From DASQPR01 sp963797605 (GTDB taxonomy: Bacteria; Actinomycetota; Actinomycetes; Mycobacteriales; Micromonosporaceae), in the NCBI GenBank assembly GCA_963797605.1, contig CAWCPX010000008.1, positions 230,341 to 294,340 on the forward strand: 64,000 nt of DNA, given 5' to 3'. Within the stretch, counting starts at the first letter, position 1; each line of letters begins with the position of its first letter. The notes below the pieces were generated by a model, which was given only the letters and a program-made list of their open reading frames with translations, did no database searches and had not been told where the DNA came from. A program made the position numbers and the translations under genes. Of the stretch, positions 8,500 to 18,167 are shown one piece after another.

Positions 8500-9735
8500 G
8501 TGGACGAGCTGCCAATAGGGCGCCGAGTGGCGTACTGGCGGGGACGCCGAAAGATGTCCCAACAGGTCTTCGCCGACCGCCTCGGCAAGTCGAAGAGCTG
8601 GGTCGACAAGGTCGAGCGTGGGGTACGCCGGCTCGACAAGTTCTCCGTCGTCTACGAGATCGCCGACGTGCTGCAGCTCGACGTGCAGCTGCTGATGGGC
8701 AAGGACCCCGAGCGCCGGCCCGGGCAGCATGAACTGCATCGACCAGGTCGAGGTCGAAGACATCCGCGCCGCCCTGGAGCGCTACGACCAGATCAGCGCC
8801 TTCTTCTACGCCCCGCCCGAGCCGCCGCCGCTCGACCAGATGCGCAAGGCGGTCGGGCACGCCTGGCTGACCTACCAGCACGCGAAATACGGCGTACTCG
8901 CCGCGCATGCTGCCGAAGTTGCTGCGCGACGCCCAGGCGGCCGACACCGGTTTCGGCGGCTCCGACGAGAGCAGAGACGCCGCGCACCTGCTCGGCCAGG
9001 TCTACCAGATCGCGTCGTCGGTGCTGCGCAAGCTCGGCGAGCACGAGCTGTCCTGGCTCGCCGCCGACCGCTCGATCGCGGTGTCGCAGCGAGCCGGCGA
9101 CCAGTTGCTGGCCGGCACCGCGACCTATCGCGTGTCGCTCGCGCTGCTCGCGCTCGGCCGGGCCCGGCCCGCGCTCGAGGTCAACGTGAACATCGCCAAC
9201 CGGCTCGCCCCGGGCGTCAACGGCGAGCCGGCCACGCCCGAGCGCCTGAGCGTCTACGGCATGCTGCTGCTGCAGGGCGCGATGGCGGCGGCGCGCATCG
9301 GTGACTCCGCGACCGTCCGCGACCTGCTCGGCGGCGCCGCCGAGGCGGCTCGGGCGATCGGTGTCGACGCCAACCACTACTGGACCTCGTTCGGCCCGAC
9401 CAACGTCGAGCTGCACCGGGCCGCGGCCGCCGTCGAACTCGGCGAGGGCCGGGCCGCGGTCGAGGTGCACGATCGGCTCGACCCGGCCGCGTTCACCGCG
9501 CTGCTGCCGGAGCGCCGGGCCCACCACTACATCGACATCGCCCGCGGGCTCGCGCAGGTCGGTGACGTCACCCGGGCGGCCGAGATGCTGCTCGAAGGCG
9601 ACCGACTCGCGCCGTCCGAGATCCGCTGCCGACCGATCGCCCACGAAGTGCTCAGTGACGTCCTCCGTCGCACGCGCGGCGTACCGCAGCCCGGCCCTCT
9701 CCGAGTTGGCCGAGCACATGGGCGTCGGCGTATGA
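8500..9735 (+). pseudogene. XRE-family regulator with helical/TPR-like C-domain, frameshifted
   Basis: GTG at 8500 starts MDELPIGRRVAYWRGRRKMS, an XRE helix-turn-helix (QQVFADRLGKSKSWVDKVER is the recognition region, residues about 21-40). After frame changes near 8725, 8900 and 9675, an alpha-helical repeat region follows (RDAAHLLGQVYQIASSVLRK, LLAGTATYRVSLALLALGRA, and so on) typical of TPR-like ligand-sensing domains, ending AEHMGVGV at 9735. Total about 410 aa, usual for this actinobacterial family. The stop overlaps the start of the flavoprotein gene (ATGA), so the two are co-expressed. Confidence 0.78.
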
Positions 9736-10292
9736 CGGCTGAGCCGGTCCTTTACGTGATCGGCTGCGGCTCGCCGCCAACCCGGCATCTCGGCGAACTC
9801 GTCGACCTGGGCCAGGCCGACGGTTGGGACGTCTGTGCGATCGTGACGCCCGACGGTCGCAATTTCGTCGACGTACCCGCGCTGGCGGCGCAGACCGGCC
9901 ACCCGGTCCGCAGCGTCTTCAAGCAACCCGGCGACCTCGACGTGCTGCCCGACCCCGACGCGATCATCGTCGCGCCGGCGTCGGTCAACACGATCAACAA
10001 GTGGTCCGCCGGCATCTGCGACACGCTCGCGCTCGGCCTGCTGGTCGAAGGTCAGGGCAAGGGGCTGCCGATCGTGGCGCTGCCGTTCACCAACACGGCG
10101 ATGGCCGCGCACCCGAGCGTTCGGCGAGAGCATCGCGCGCCTGCGCGAAATGGGGCGTCCGCGTGCTGTTCGGTGATGACGTGCTCAAACTGCACGCGCC
10201 GGGTACGGGTGAGAGCAGCGCGTCCCAGTTCCCGTGGCACCTCACCCTGGCCGCGCTGGCGGAGATCAACGGCGGCCTCGATGAACGTGTAA
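9732..10292 (+). pseudogene. Flavoprotein (PPC-decarboxylase fold), frameshifted
   Basis: ATG at 9732 overlaps the XRE gene stop. MTAEPVLYVIGCGSPPTRHL begins a Rossmann-like flavin-binding domain; DAIIVAPASVNTINKWSAGI contains the PASANT-like motif conserved in the phosphopantothenoylcysteine decarboxylase / EpiD flavoprotein family, followed by LPIVALPFTNTAMAAHP. Frame changes near 10120 and 10280; the middle part GVRVLFGDDVLKLHAPGTGE and WHLTLAALAEINGG continues in another frame. The end at 10292 is the least certain part. Such proteins can act on peptide C-terminal cysteines or on CoA precursors; the substrate here is unknown. Confidence 0.7.
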
Positions 10293-10331
10293 CGTCACAT
10301 GCCGTGACCAGCGCCGTATCGCCGCCGATCA

Positions 10332-11175
10332 GTGCCGAAGGCCGTCGTGTCGCCGACGTTGTCGACGCTGCTCGACGCCCGCTATCCGGCGGTGTGGGCC
10401 GAGGACTGGGACCGGGTCGGGCTCGTGGTCGGCGAGCCGTCGGCCCCGTCCGGAGCGTGCTGTTCGTCGTCGACTGCGTGGCCGAGACCGTCGCCGAGGC
10501 GATCGCCGTCGGCGCCCAGCTCATCGTGGCGCATCATCCGCTGCTGTTGCGCGGCGTGTCGAGCGTCGCGACGACATCGTACAAGGGGCGTACCGTCCAC
10601 GATTTGATCAAGCACGACATCGCCCTGTACGTCGCGCACACGAACGCCGACCACGCCAGCCCCGGCGTCTCCGACGCTGCTCGCGCAGCGGCTCGGCCTG
10701 ACCGATCTGCGGCCGCTGCGACCGCTGCGCCGACCCGGCGTGACCGACGAACGGCTCGGCTCCGGACGCATCGGCCGGCTCGCCCGCGCCCGTCAGTCTG
10801 GCCGCGTTCGCCGCAGCACGCCGCCGACGTGTTGCCGGTGACGGCCGGCGGCATCCGGGCGGCCGGTGACCCCGATCGGATTCGTGACGACGGTCGCGGT
10901 CTGCGGCGGCGCCGGCGACTCGTTCCTCGCTGATGCCACGGCGGCGGGCGTCGACGCGTACCTCACCGCTGATCTTCGTCATCATCCCGCGAGCGAGCAC
11001 CTGGCTGGCGGCGGCCCGGCGTTGATCGACGCCGCCCACTGGGCCACCGAGCGACCGTGGCTCGACGATGTCGCCGCGGCGGTGGGTGCAGGCAACCGGA
11101 CTCGTCACGATCGTCTCAGACGTGGACACTGATCCATGGACGCTCCATCGCGGCGGCAACTCGCGACAAACATGA
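10332..11175 (+). pseudogene. Nif3-like dinuclear metal centre hexameric protein, frameshifted
   Basis: GTG at 10332 starts PKAVVSPTLSTLLDARYPAV and EDWDRVGLVVGEP. The metal-site histidines appear in LIVAHHPLLLRG and in YVAHTNADHAS; the C-terminal half shows TVAVCGGAGDSFLADA, AYLTADLRHHPASEH and the ending LVTIVSDVDTDPWTLHRGG, which is the expected DPWT terminus of Nif3 proteins. Frame changes near 10450, 10670, 10740, 10880 and 11085; the last is one extra G. Nif3 proteins are near-universal with a still undefined hydrolase-like role. First gene of a conserved three-gene operon with the zinc-ribbon and RNase H genes. Confidence 0.8.
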
Positions 11176-11262
11176 TCACAATATTGCTCGCTCGGCCGTC
11201 AGTACGAGCAAAACGATTCGACCGCAGGTAGCGTAGAGGCCGACAAAGAAGGAGCCGCGAGA

Positions 11263-12003
11263 GTGAAGGCAGCCCCGCAAGACCAACGCCGCCTGCTTGA
11301 TCTGCAAGCGATCGACACCGCGTTGCAGGTGCTCGAAAACCGGCGGAAGACGTTGCCGCAACTTTCCACGATCAACACGCTGACCCGGCAGATCGCCGAT
11401 GTCGACAGCGAGCGCGTCCGGGCACAGGTCGGCGTCGACGACATCGACCGCGATATCGCCCGGCTCGAACGCGACATCGAGCAGGTTCGGGCCCGCTCCG
11501 ACAAAGATCAAGTGCGGCTCGACGCCGGGTCCGGCCCCGCGCGCGAGATCGAGGCGCTCCAGCACGAGCTGACGTCGCTGCGCCGGCGCCAGTCCGAGCT
11601 CGAAGACTCCGAGCTGGAGTTGATGGAGCAGCGCGAGACCGCGCAGTCCGCCGTCGACGAGGCGATCGCCCGGCTGGCCGAGGCGCGCGCGAGCCTGGCC
11701 GAGGCGGAGGCCGAGCGCGACGCAGCCCTCGCCGAGATCGCCAAAGACGAGGAGTGGAAGACGAGCGCCCGCAAACCACTCGCCGCCGACCTTCCCGCCG
11801 ATCTGATCACGCTTTACGACAAAATCCGCGATCAGTCGGGCGGCCTCGGCGCCGCGCTCGTGCGCAGCGGCCGCTGCGGCGGCTGCCGGCTCGAGTTCTC
11901 CGGCGGTGAGCGCGCCCGCATGCGAGCCGCTGCCCCCGACGAGGTCGTCCGCTGCGATGAGTGCCGCCGCATCATGGTCCGCACCGAGGAGTCCGGTCTG
12001 TGA
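11263..12003 (+). CDS. Coiled-coil zinc-ribbon protein (CT398/Rv2229c-like)
   Basis: 246 aa from GTG 11263 (GAAGGAGCCGCGAGA upstream). Residues about 5-175 form a long antiparallel coiled-coil hairpin rich in Glu/Arg/Leu heptads; the C-terminus carries a C4 zinc ribbon, CGGC ... CDEC (residues about 206-236). This family always follows Nif3 in mycobacteria and relatives; it is thought to bind nucleic acid or act as an adaptor, without a proven function. The TGA overlaps the next GTG start by 4 nt (GTGA), so translation is coupled to the RNase H gene. Confidence 0.88.
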   Translation: MKAAPQDQRRLLDLQAIDTALQVLENRRKTLPQLSTINTLTRQIADVDSERVRAQVGVDDIDRDIARLERDIEQVRARSDKDQVRLDAGSGPAREIEALQHELTSLRRRQSELEDSELELMEQRETAQSAVDEAIARLAEARASLAEAEAERDAALAEIAKDEEWKTSARKPLAADLPADLITLYDKIRDQSGGLGAALVRSGRCGGCRLEFSGGERARMRAAAPDEVVRCDECRRIMVRTEESGL

Positions 12004-13128
12004 CAGACGTGCCCGAGCCGATCACCCACGTGGTCGTCGAGGCAGACGGCGGAGCGCGAGGCAACCCGGGCCCAGCCGGTTTCGGCGCCGTCGTGCGTTC
12101 GGTCGAGCCGGCCGGCGCGGGCTCCGTGCTCGCCGAGCGCTCCGGTTCGCTCGGCGTGACCACCAACAACGTCGCCGAATACACCGGCCTGATCGAGGGC
12201 CTGTCGGCGGCGGTCGAGCTGGGCGCGCGCGACGTCACCGTCCGGATGGATTCGAAGCTTGTCGTCGAGCAGATGTCCGGCCGATGGCAGATCAAGCATC
12301 CGGGCCTGCGGCCACTGGCGGCGCAGGCGGCCACGCTGGTGCGCGAGTTCGACGCGGTCCGCTTCGAGTGGATCCCCCGGGAGCGCAACACCCACGCCGA
12401 CGCACTGGCCAACCAGGCGATGGACTCGGCCGTCGGTGTCCGCGCCGCCGCGTCGAGCGCACCGCCGGCTCGCTGGGAACCCCGCACGTCGAAGCCGACC
12501 CGGCTGATCCTGGTACGCCACGGCGTGACCGAGCACAACCAGGCCGGGCGTTACTCCGGCCGCGGCGACGTGCCGCTGTCGCTGGAAGGGATCGCGCAGG
12601 CCGAGGCGACGGCGGTGCGGGTCGCCAACCTCGCCGGCACCGTCGCGGCCGTGATCACGTCGCCGCTGTCACGCTGTCGCCAGACCGGCGCAGCCGATCG
12701 CGGCGAGGCTGTCCGGCGACGTGCCGAGTGCGGGTCGAGCCCGACATGATCGAGGTGCGACTTCGGCGCGTGGGAGGGCAAGACCTTCGCCGAGGTACGC
12801 GAAACGTCGCCGCTGGAGCTGACCCGGTGGCTGGAGTCGCCGTCCGTGGCACCGCCGGGCGGCGAGTCGTTCCGGGCGGTCACGATGCGCGTACGCCGTG
12901 CGGTCGCGGCGATCCGGGCCGGGTTCCCCGAGGCCACGGTCGTCGTCGTGTCCCACGTCAGCCCGATCAAGATCATGCTGCGTGACGCGCTGGCGGCCGG
13001 GAGACGCGTTCCTGCACCGGCTGCATCTCGACGCCGCCGGCATCTCGATCATCGACTCGTGGCCCGACGGAGGCGTCTCGGTGCGCACGGTCAACGACAC
13101 CGCTCACCTGGCGCCGGGCGTTTCCTGA
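12000..13128 (+). pseudogene. Bifunctional RNase H1 / histidine phosphatase, frameshifted
   Basis: The N-terminal RNase H type I domain (about residues 8-140) is intact: VVEADGGARGNPGPAGFG, AEYTGLIEGL, VRMDSKLVVEQMSG and RERNTHADALANQA supply the D-E-D-D active site that cuts RNA in RNA:DNA hybrids. A second, CobC-like phosphatase domain starts LILVRHGVTEHNQAGRYSG (RHG catalytic motif). It is broken near 12680, 12735-12760 (an extra G in the FGAWEGKTF region) and 13005, then ends HLDAAGISIIDSWPDGG...LAPGVS at 13128. Same two-domain fusion and gene order as M. tuberculosis Rv2228c. The phosphatase substrate (alpha-ribazole phosphate in that family) is inferred. Confidence 0.85.
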
Positions 13129-13257
13129 TCGCGGCCGGGTGGTTATGCCCGGCCTCGACGCGAACGCGGAAGCCATTTAGGATCAGCCCTCGGTGTCGGA
13201 TCGCCGTGACGAGGGATTGTCGCCGCGTTCGATCGGACGACATGCTGAGGGGGATCG

Positions 13258-14622
13258 GTGTCGTATCCACGGCATGACCAGCAATCATGGCCGGACGATC
13301 CGCGATACGCGGATCTGCGCGGGCCCGGGCCCGGGTCCGGCCGTGACGAGCCGCCCGCCGAGATCCCGTGGTCGCAGTCGCAGCCGGGTTATGACCAGCA
13401 GGGTTACGGTCAGCCCGGTTATCCACGCCCGGCCACGTGGCAGCCCGATCCGGCGCAGCGCGACTACCCTCCGCGTGACCAGGCGCAGCCCGGCTACTCG
13501 CCATCAGGCTACTCACCGGCGGGCTATCCCCAGCCCGGATATTCGCAGCCGGGTTACGCCCCATCCGGTTACGCCGAGCCCGGTTACGCGCAGCCCGGTT
13601 ACGGCGACTCCGGCTATGGCGAGCCCGGTTACGCGCAGCCCGGTTACGCCGAGCCGGGCTATGGCGATTCCGGCTACGGCGACCGCGGATACGCCCAACC
13701 CGGTTACCCCGAGCCCGGCTACCCGCAGCCCGGATATCAGCAGCCCGGCTACCCGCGACCGGCCTCCCTCCCGGTGGACCACTCCCGGCAGGCGTACGGT
13801 GCGCCGAGCCAGTCTTCGGCCGACTACGCGCAACCGACGTACGGGCCCGAGTCGTTCGCGACACAGCCGGCGTTTCCACGGCAGGGTGACCCGTACGCCG
13901 ACCCCCGCGGTGCCCAACCGCCACCGGAGTTCCACCCGTCGCGCGATTACCAGCCCGCTCGCGACCACCAGCTGGCGCGTGAATACGGGACCGCACCCGA
14001 TCAGCCCTCGGCCCGTGATCAGCGCGGCGGCTCGCCTTATCCGCAGGCCGCGCCCTACGAGACCGATCCGGCCGAGGAGGAGACCGAGGCCCGTAACGGG
14101 TTCGCCCTCACGGCACTGATCCTGGGCATCTTCGGCGGCTGGGGCTTCGTCGGGATCGGCTTCGGCATCGCCGGGATCCGCCGAGCGGCCACGGTCGGTC
14201 GCGGTCGCACGATGTCGATCATCGGAATCGTGCTCGCGGTGCTGTGGGTGCCGCTGTGGATCGTCGGATCACACGCGATCTCCGGTGGCAACAGCCCGTC
14301 CACCGCCGCGGTCACGCCGCAGTCGCTGACCGATCCGGGTTGTTCCAAAGCCGAGGTGTACGCGACGCAGATGTCCGCGGCGATCAAGAAGAATCCGAGC
14401 GACCCGAACCTCGGCGCGAAATATACGGCGTTCGCGGCCGAACTCGCCAGGGACGCCGCGCTGACGAAGAACGCGAAGGCGAGCGCGGCAATGAAGACGG
14501 CGGCGGCTGACTTCAAGGAGCTGGGCGCGGCGATGACCGCTCACAAGGCGGTCGCCCCTGCCCTGTCGGCCAGGATCCTGCCCGACTCCGACGCGGTCGA
14601 CACCGCCTGCGGCTTGAAGTAG
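13258..14622 (+). CDS. Repeat-rich (Pro-Gly-Tyr) DUF4190-type membrane protein
   Basis: 454 aa, GTG at 13258 with GAGGGGGA upstream. About residues 45-180 are a low-complexity domain of repeated QPGY / EPGY / PSGY pentad-like units. Two adjacent membrane spans follow (GFALTALILGIFGGWGFVG and MSIIGIVLAVLWVPLWIVG, about 281-345) with an RRAATVGRGR loop, then an extracytoplasmic alpha-helical C-domain of about 95 residues with cysteines at both ends (DPGCSKAEV, DTACGLK). The disordered cytoplasmic Tyr/Pro/Gly-rich tail resembles those of other actinobacterial membrane proteins and could be a protein-interaction or condensate-forming region. Function unknown. Confidence 0.8.
   Translation: MSYPRHDQQSWPDDPRYADLRGPGPGSGRDEPPAEIPWSQSQPGYDQQGYGQPGYPRPATWQPDPAQRDYPPRDQAQPGYSPSGYSPAGYPQPGYSQPGYAPSGYAEPGYAQPGYGDSGYGEPGYAQPGYAEPGYGDSGYGDRGYAQPGYPEPGYPQPGYQQPGYPRPASLPVDHSRQAYGAPSQSSADYAQPTYGPESFATQPAFPRQGDPYADPRGAQPPPEFHPSRDYQPARDHQLAREYGTAPDQPSARDQRGGSPYPQAAPYETDPAEEETEARNGFALTALILGIFGGWGFVGIGFGIAGIRRAATVGRGRTMSIIGIVLAVLWVPLWIVGSHAISGGNSPSTAAVTPQSLTDPGCSKAEVYATQMSAAIKKNPSDPNLGAKYTAFAAELARDAALTKNAKASAAMKTAAADFKELGAAMTAHKAVAPALSARILPDSDAVDTACGLK
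13486..13752 (+). repeat. Imperfect 15-bp tandem repeats encoding xPGYx units
   Basis: About 17 consecutive copies of a 15-bp unit close to CAGCCCGGTTACGCC, coding for QPGYA/EPGYA/DSGYG pentapeptides inside the membrane protein gene. Two larger blocks (around 13580-13635 and 13625-13690) are nearly identical, so copy number may vary by slippage. Confidence 0.8.
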
Positions 14623-14626
14623 CCGG

Positions 14627-16708
14627 CTAGCCGCCGATCGTCGGCGGCTTGTAGGTGCCGGCCGCGACGCCGGCGAGTTTCGGCAGCAGCCACGGCGCGA
14701 TGATGCGCTGCACCCCGCCCGGCGTGTAGTGCAGGCCGTCGCTGCGGATCTGCAGCTTGCCGATGTCCCACGTGAACTTCCCGGCCGGACACACCAGCTT
14801 GTTGAGGTCGAGGATCGTCACGTTGGTCGGATGCTTCGCCGCCTCCTGCCGCAACAGCGCGTTCCAGGCGTCGACGCGGGCGGGCTGATCCTCGCTGTAG
14901 AGGCTGCCGTCGGGTTTTTCGGCACGGTGCGTGTACGCCGCCGTCAGCAACACCACCGCGGCACCCTTGGAACTCACGATCGACACGGCACGGTCGAGCT
15001 GAGCCAGCAGGTACGCGTTGTAGGCCGGTTCGCCGACGTGCTGGTAGGTGCCGTTGAGCTTGCGATCCATCAACTCCCAGCGGTTCAGCTCGATCACCGA
15101 GACGTCGGGATCGTCGGAGTTGACGCCCTTCTGCCAGCGGTTGTACCACGTCGTGCAGCCCGGATAGTTGGTGTGCGGGGTGCCGAGTTCGAGGATGTCG
15201 GGGAGCGTCGCGATGCCGCAGCCCTCGACCGCGCGCGTGTGCACGGTCATGCCGGGGTGCGCCGGCAGGTAGGTGCCGATGACCCACGACACCGAATCGC
15301 CGAAGAAGTCGATGCGAGGCTGGGTGCCGGGCGTGCGATGGGCGCGATCCATCGGAACGACGAAACCGGCGTGCGATGACGCGGACGGGCGCGGCGACAC
15401 GTGCGTGACGATCGCCGCTGCGGCCGGAAGGTTACTCGACACCGGGGCGGTGCCGACGACGATGGCTGCCGCCGTGATGCCCATGGCGGCGACCGTGACG
15501 CCGACCGGCACCCGCCGTGGCAGCAGCCGGGTCAGGGCGCCGTGACGGATCGGAGACTCGATCAGGTGGAACGACGCGAGCGCGATGGCGAAGGTGAGCC
15601 CGATCCGCACCAGGAACAGCGGCACCGGGCTAAGGCCCGTGTTCGTGGCGGTCACGAACGACACGATCGGCCAGTGCCACAGGTAGACGCCGTAGGAGAT
15701 CTTGCCGAGCCAGACGAGCGGCGGCAGCGCCAGCACCCGCGCCGTCGGAGACTTCGGCGAGATCACGGCGTGCGCGATGACCAGAGCGATCGCCCCGGCC
15801 GCGATCGTCAGCCCGCCGTGGTAGATCCACTGTGACGTGCCGACCGCGAAATGCCACATCCACAGCGTGACAGCGGCTCCGGCCAGCGCGAACATGCCGA
15901 GCACGAAGTGCCGCGCGGACCCGCGGTGCCGTGGCGCCGGCGCCCCGTCGACACGGGTCAGCAGCACCGCCAGCGCGGCTCCGATCAGCAGTGCTTGGGC
16001 CCGAGTATCCGTGCCGAAATACGCTCGATCGATGTTGTCGGGGTGGTAGAGCGCGGCCGCGAGCGCCGCCGAGACCAGGGTGCCCAGAGCGCAGAACAAC
16101 AGCAATATCCAGCGGGTCCGCCGCGCGGCCAGCCACACCAGCAACCCGGCGATGATCAGTGGCCAGATCACGTAGAACTGCTCTTCGATGCCGAGCGACC
16201 AGGTGTGTTGCAGTGGCGACGCGGTCGCGGTGGCAGCGAAATAGCCGGTGCCACGCCAGATCATGCGCCAGTTGGCCACGTAACCGAGGGCGGCCAGGCC
16301 GTCGACGCGCAGCAGCGCCAGGTCGGAGTCTTGCAGCAGGAAATGGCCGGCTATGACGGTCGCGATCAGCATGGCCAGCGCGGCCGGCATGAGCCGGCGC
16401 GCACGGCGGGCCCAGAAGGCGGAGAGCTTGATGCGGCCGTTACGGGCGTGTTCGGCGAGGAGCAGGCTCGTGATCAGGAAACCGGACAGCACGAAGAACG
16501 CGTCGACACCGAGGAAACCACCGGTGAGCCCGGGCACGCCGAAGTGGAAGAGCATGACCGCGAGCACCGCCAGCGCCCGGATGCCGTCGAGCGCCGGGCT
16601 GTAACCGAAACTGGGGGCGACGGTGCCGGCGCGCGCCTGCTCACCCGGGCGCGCAGGAGCGCTGCGGACGGTGGTGTCGGGGGAGGGTGCGTGCGTCTGA
16701 CCGGCCAT
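14627..16708 (-). CDS. Acyltransferase 3 with C-terminal SGNH domain (OafA/YrhL type)
   Basis: 693 aa. Residues about 35-400 are the acyltransferase-3 membrane domain (ten or more spans) with the signature YSPALDGIRALAVLAVMLFH, RRARRLMPAA and the TWSLGIEEQFYVIWPLI segment. The C-terminal 240 residues are an extracytoplasmic SGNH hydrolase fold: FFGDSVSW (block I GDS), later LNRWELMD and the C-terminal SDGLHYTPGG (catalytic Asp-His). Such fusions O-acetylate or acylate cell-surface glycans. Predicted leaderless, TAGCGT 8 nt before the ATG. Converges on the repeat-rich membrane protein, only 4 bp apart. Confidence 0.92.
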   Translation of the reverse strand: MAGQTHAPSPDTTVRSAPARPGEQARAGTVAPSFGYSPALDGIRALAVLAVMLFHFGVPGLTGGFLGVDAFFVLSGFLITSLLLAEHARNGRIKLSAFWARRARRLMPAALAMLIATVIAGHFLLQDSDLALLRVDGLAALGYVANWRMIWRGTGYFAATATASPLQHTWSLGIEEQFYVIWPLIIAGLLVWLAARRTRWILLLFCALGTLVSAALAAALYHPDNIDRAYFGTDTRAQALLIGAALAVLLTRVDGAPAPRHRGSARHFVLGMFALAGAAVTLWMWHFAVGTSQWIYHGGLTIAAGAIALVIAHAVISPKSPTARVLALPPLVWLGKISYGVYLWHWPIVSFVTATNTGLSPVPLFLVRIGLTFAIALASFHLIESPIRHGALTRLLPRRVPVGVTVAAMGITAAAIVVGTAPVSSNLPAAAAIVTHVSPRPSASSHAGFVVPMDRAHRTPGTQPRIDFFGDSVSWVIGTYLPAHPGMTVHTRAVEGCGIATLPDILELGTPHTNYPGCTTWYNRWQKGVNSDDPDVSVIELNRWELMDRKLNGTYQHVGEPAYNAYLLAQLDRAVSIVSSKGAAVVLLTAAYTHRAEKPDGSLYSEDQPARVDAWNALLRQEAAKHPTNVTILDLNKLVCPAGKFTWDIGKLQIRSDGLHYTPGGVQRIIAPWLLPKLAGVAAGTYKPPTIGG

Positions 16709-16716
16709 CGATGAGC

Positions 16717-16722
16717 ACGCTA
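16717..16722 (-). promoter_or_regulatory. -10 hexamer TAGCGT of the acyltransferase gene
   Basis: TAGCGT on the minus strand, 8 nt before ATG 16708, preceded by a weak TTTGAT about 15-16 bp upstream. Identical hexamer and similar spacing occur in front of the phosphotransferase (5974) and dehydrogenase (45983) genes. Confidence 0.45.
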
Positions 16723-16916
16723 CCCTCCCGCACCGACATCAAACTTCGACATGTCCAAGAGGGTCCGTCAATTGGGTCGGTGGGTGCGAGGCGGGTAGTG
16801 GTTGTCGGATCGCCAGGCGGAGGAGTTGACCATGCTGGTTTGCATGGGCGACGACGACAACGCGGCCAGTCGGCGGCCGGGAGCCGCCGCAGCCCCGCCA
16901 GGCACTGACGGACGCT

Positions 16917-18167
16917 CTAAGTGACGCCCGACACTCGCACACCGATCCACAGCGCGATCACAGCCCCGAGCAGGCACGCCGGCACGGTAAGCGCGCCGAG
17001 CCGTAGAAACTCCCGTGTCGGCGGTGCCTGGTCCCGTGCGTGCAGCACCTGGCGCCAGAGCAGCGTCGCGAGCGACCCCACGTAGGTGAGGTTGGGGCCG
17101 ATGTTGACGCCGAGGAGCACGGCGAGCACGAGGGCGGGGGAGTGCGCGACGAGTGGCACCAGGAGCAGCGTCGCCGGGAGGTTGTTCAGAAGGTTCGCGA
17201 GCACGGCCGCCAGCACGGCCGCCGCGAGTAGGCCGAGGAGCCCGGACGACATCGGCGTGAGATCGGCGACGAGCCGCCCCAGACCGGTCTGGCTGACGGC
17301 GAGCACGACGATGCCGAGCGCGAAGACGAACACGCAGAACAGCGGGTTGCTGGCGGCGACGAGATCGCGGGCGGCCCGGGTCGGCTCGGTGGCCGTCGCG
17401 ATGTTGCGCGCGCCGAGCACCAGCGCGCCCGCGAGCGCGACCCAGGCCGGATGCACGCCGACGTGTTCGAACACGGCAAAGCCGACAAGTGTCGCGGCGA
17501 GCGTGACGAGAGCGAACTTCGGGGCCGATCCGACGGGTTCCGGCTCCTGTTCGCCTCGATCGGTGAGTTCGCCGCGGAAGAACCGGCGGAAGATGACGTA
17601 CTCGATGGCGATCGCGACGACCCACGGCAGCGCCATGAGCCCGGCGAATCCGAGGAAGGTCAGTCCGGACGCCGCGAACGCGAGCAGGTTCGTCAGGTTC
17701 GCGACCGGCAGCAGGAGCGACGCCGAGTTGGCCAGGTGCGTGCACGCGTACGCGTGGGGCTTGGCGCGCACGCGCATCGTCTCAGCCGTCAGCAGGACCA
17801 CCGGCGTGAGCAACACCACCGTGGCATCGAGGCTCAGCGCCGCCGTCGTGATCGACGCGATCACGAAGATCACCGCGAGGAGCCGCTGGCTGCTGCCTTT
17901 CGCCGCGCCGGCCGCGACCGCACCGGCGTACGTGAACACGCCCGCCCGATCGGCCGCGTGCGCGAGCATGAGCACCGCCGCGAGGAACCCCACGGTCGGA
18001 CCGAGCGACGCCAGCGAGTGCCGGGCTTCCGGCCAGGTCACGATGCCGGTCAGCACGAGAATGGCAGCCGCGGGCAGCGCCGCGACGACCTCTGGCAGCC
18101 GGAGTGGCCGCAGCGTCGCGAAGACGAGCACCACGACCAGCAGAGTGATCGAGACGAACGTGCTCAC
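16917..18167 (-). CDS. ArsB/SLC13-type anion permease
   Basis: 416 aa, GTG at 18167, start overlapping the stop of the TauE-like gene by 3-4 nt. Ten to twelve hydrophobic spans; signature stretches include ATVVLLTPVVLLTAE, LANSASLLLPVANLTNLLAF (the conserved ANSASLLLPVSNLTNLL of the ArsB/ion-transporter superfamily) and LLNNLPATLLLVPL with GVNIGPNLTYVGSLATLLW. The family exports arsenite or transports other anions/dicarboxylates; with no arsenic-resistance genes nearby the substrate is open. Co-transcribed with the TauE/SafE-like gene. Confidence 0.85.
   Translation of the reverse strand: MSTFVSITLLVVVLVFATLRPLRLPEVVAALPAAAILVLTGIVTWPEARHSLASLGPTVGFLAAVLMLAHAADRAGVFTYAGAVAAGAAKGSSQRLLAVIFVIASITTAALSLDATVVLLTPVVLLTAETMRVRAKPHAYACTHLANSASLLLPVANLTNLLAFAASGLTFLGFAGLMALPWVVAIAIEYVIFRRFFRGELTDRGEQEPEPVGSAPKFALVTLAATLVGFAVFEHVGVHPAWVALAGALVLGARNIATATEPTRAARDLVAASNPLFCVFVFALGIVVLAVSQTGLGRLVADLTPMSSGLLGLLAAAVLAAVLANLLNNLPATLLLVPLVAHSPALVLAVLLGVNIGPNLTYVGSLATLLWRQVLHARDQAPPTREFLRLGALTVPACLLGAVIALWIGVRVSGVT

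Noticed and set aside
13486..13752. Short tandem repeats considered as CRISPR
   Set aside because: Fifteen-bp in-frame units with no spacers; coding repeats. No CRISPR array or Cas gene was seen anywhere in the window.
16739..16916. 8-bp inverted repeat GTCCGTCA between transporter and acyltransferase genes
   Set aside because: Arms are over 130 bp apart and short; chance match likely.
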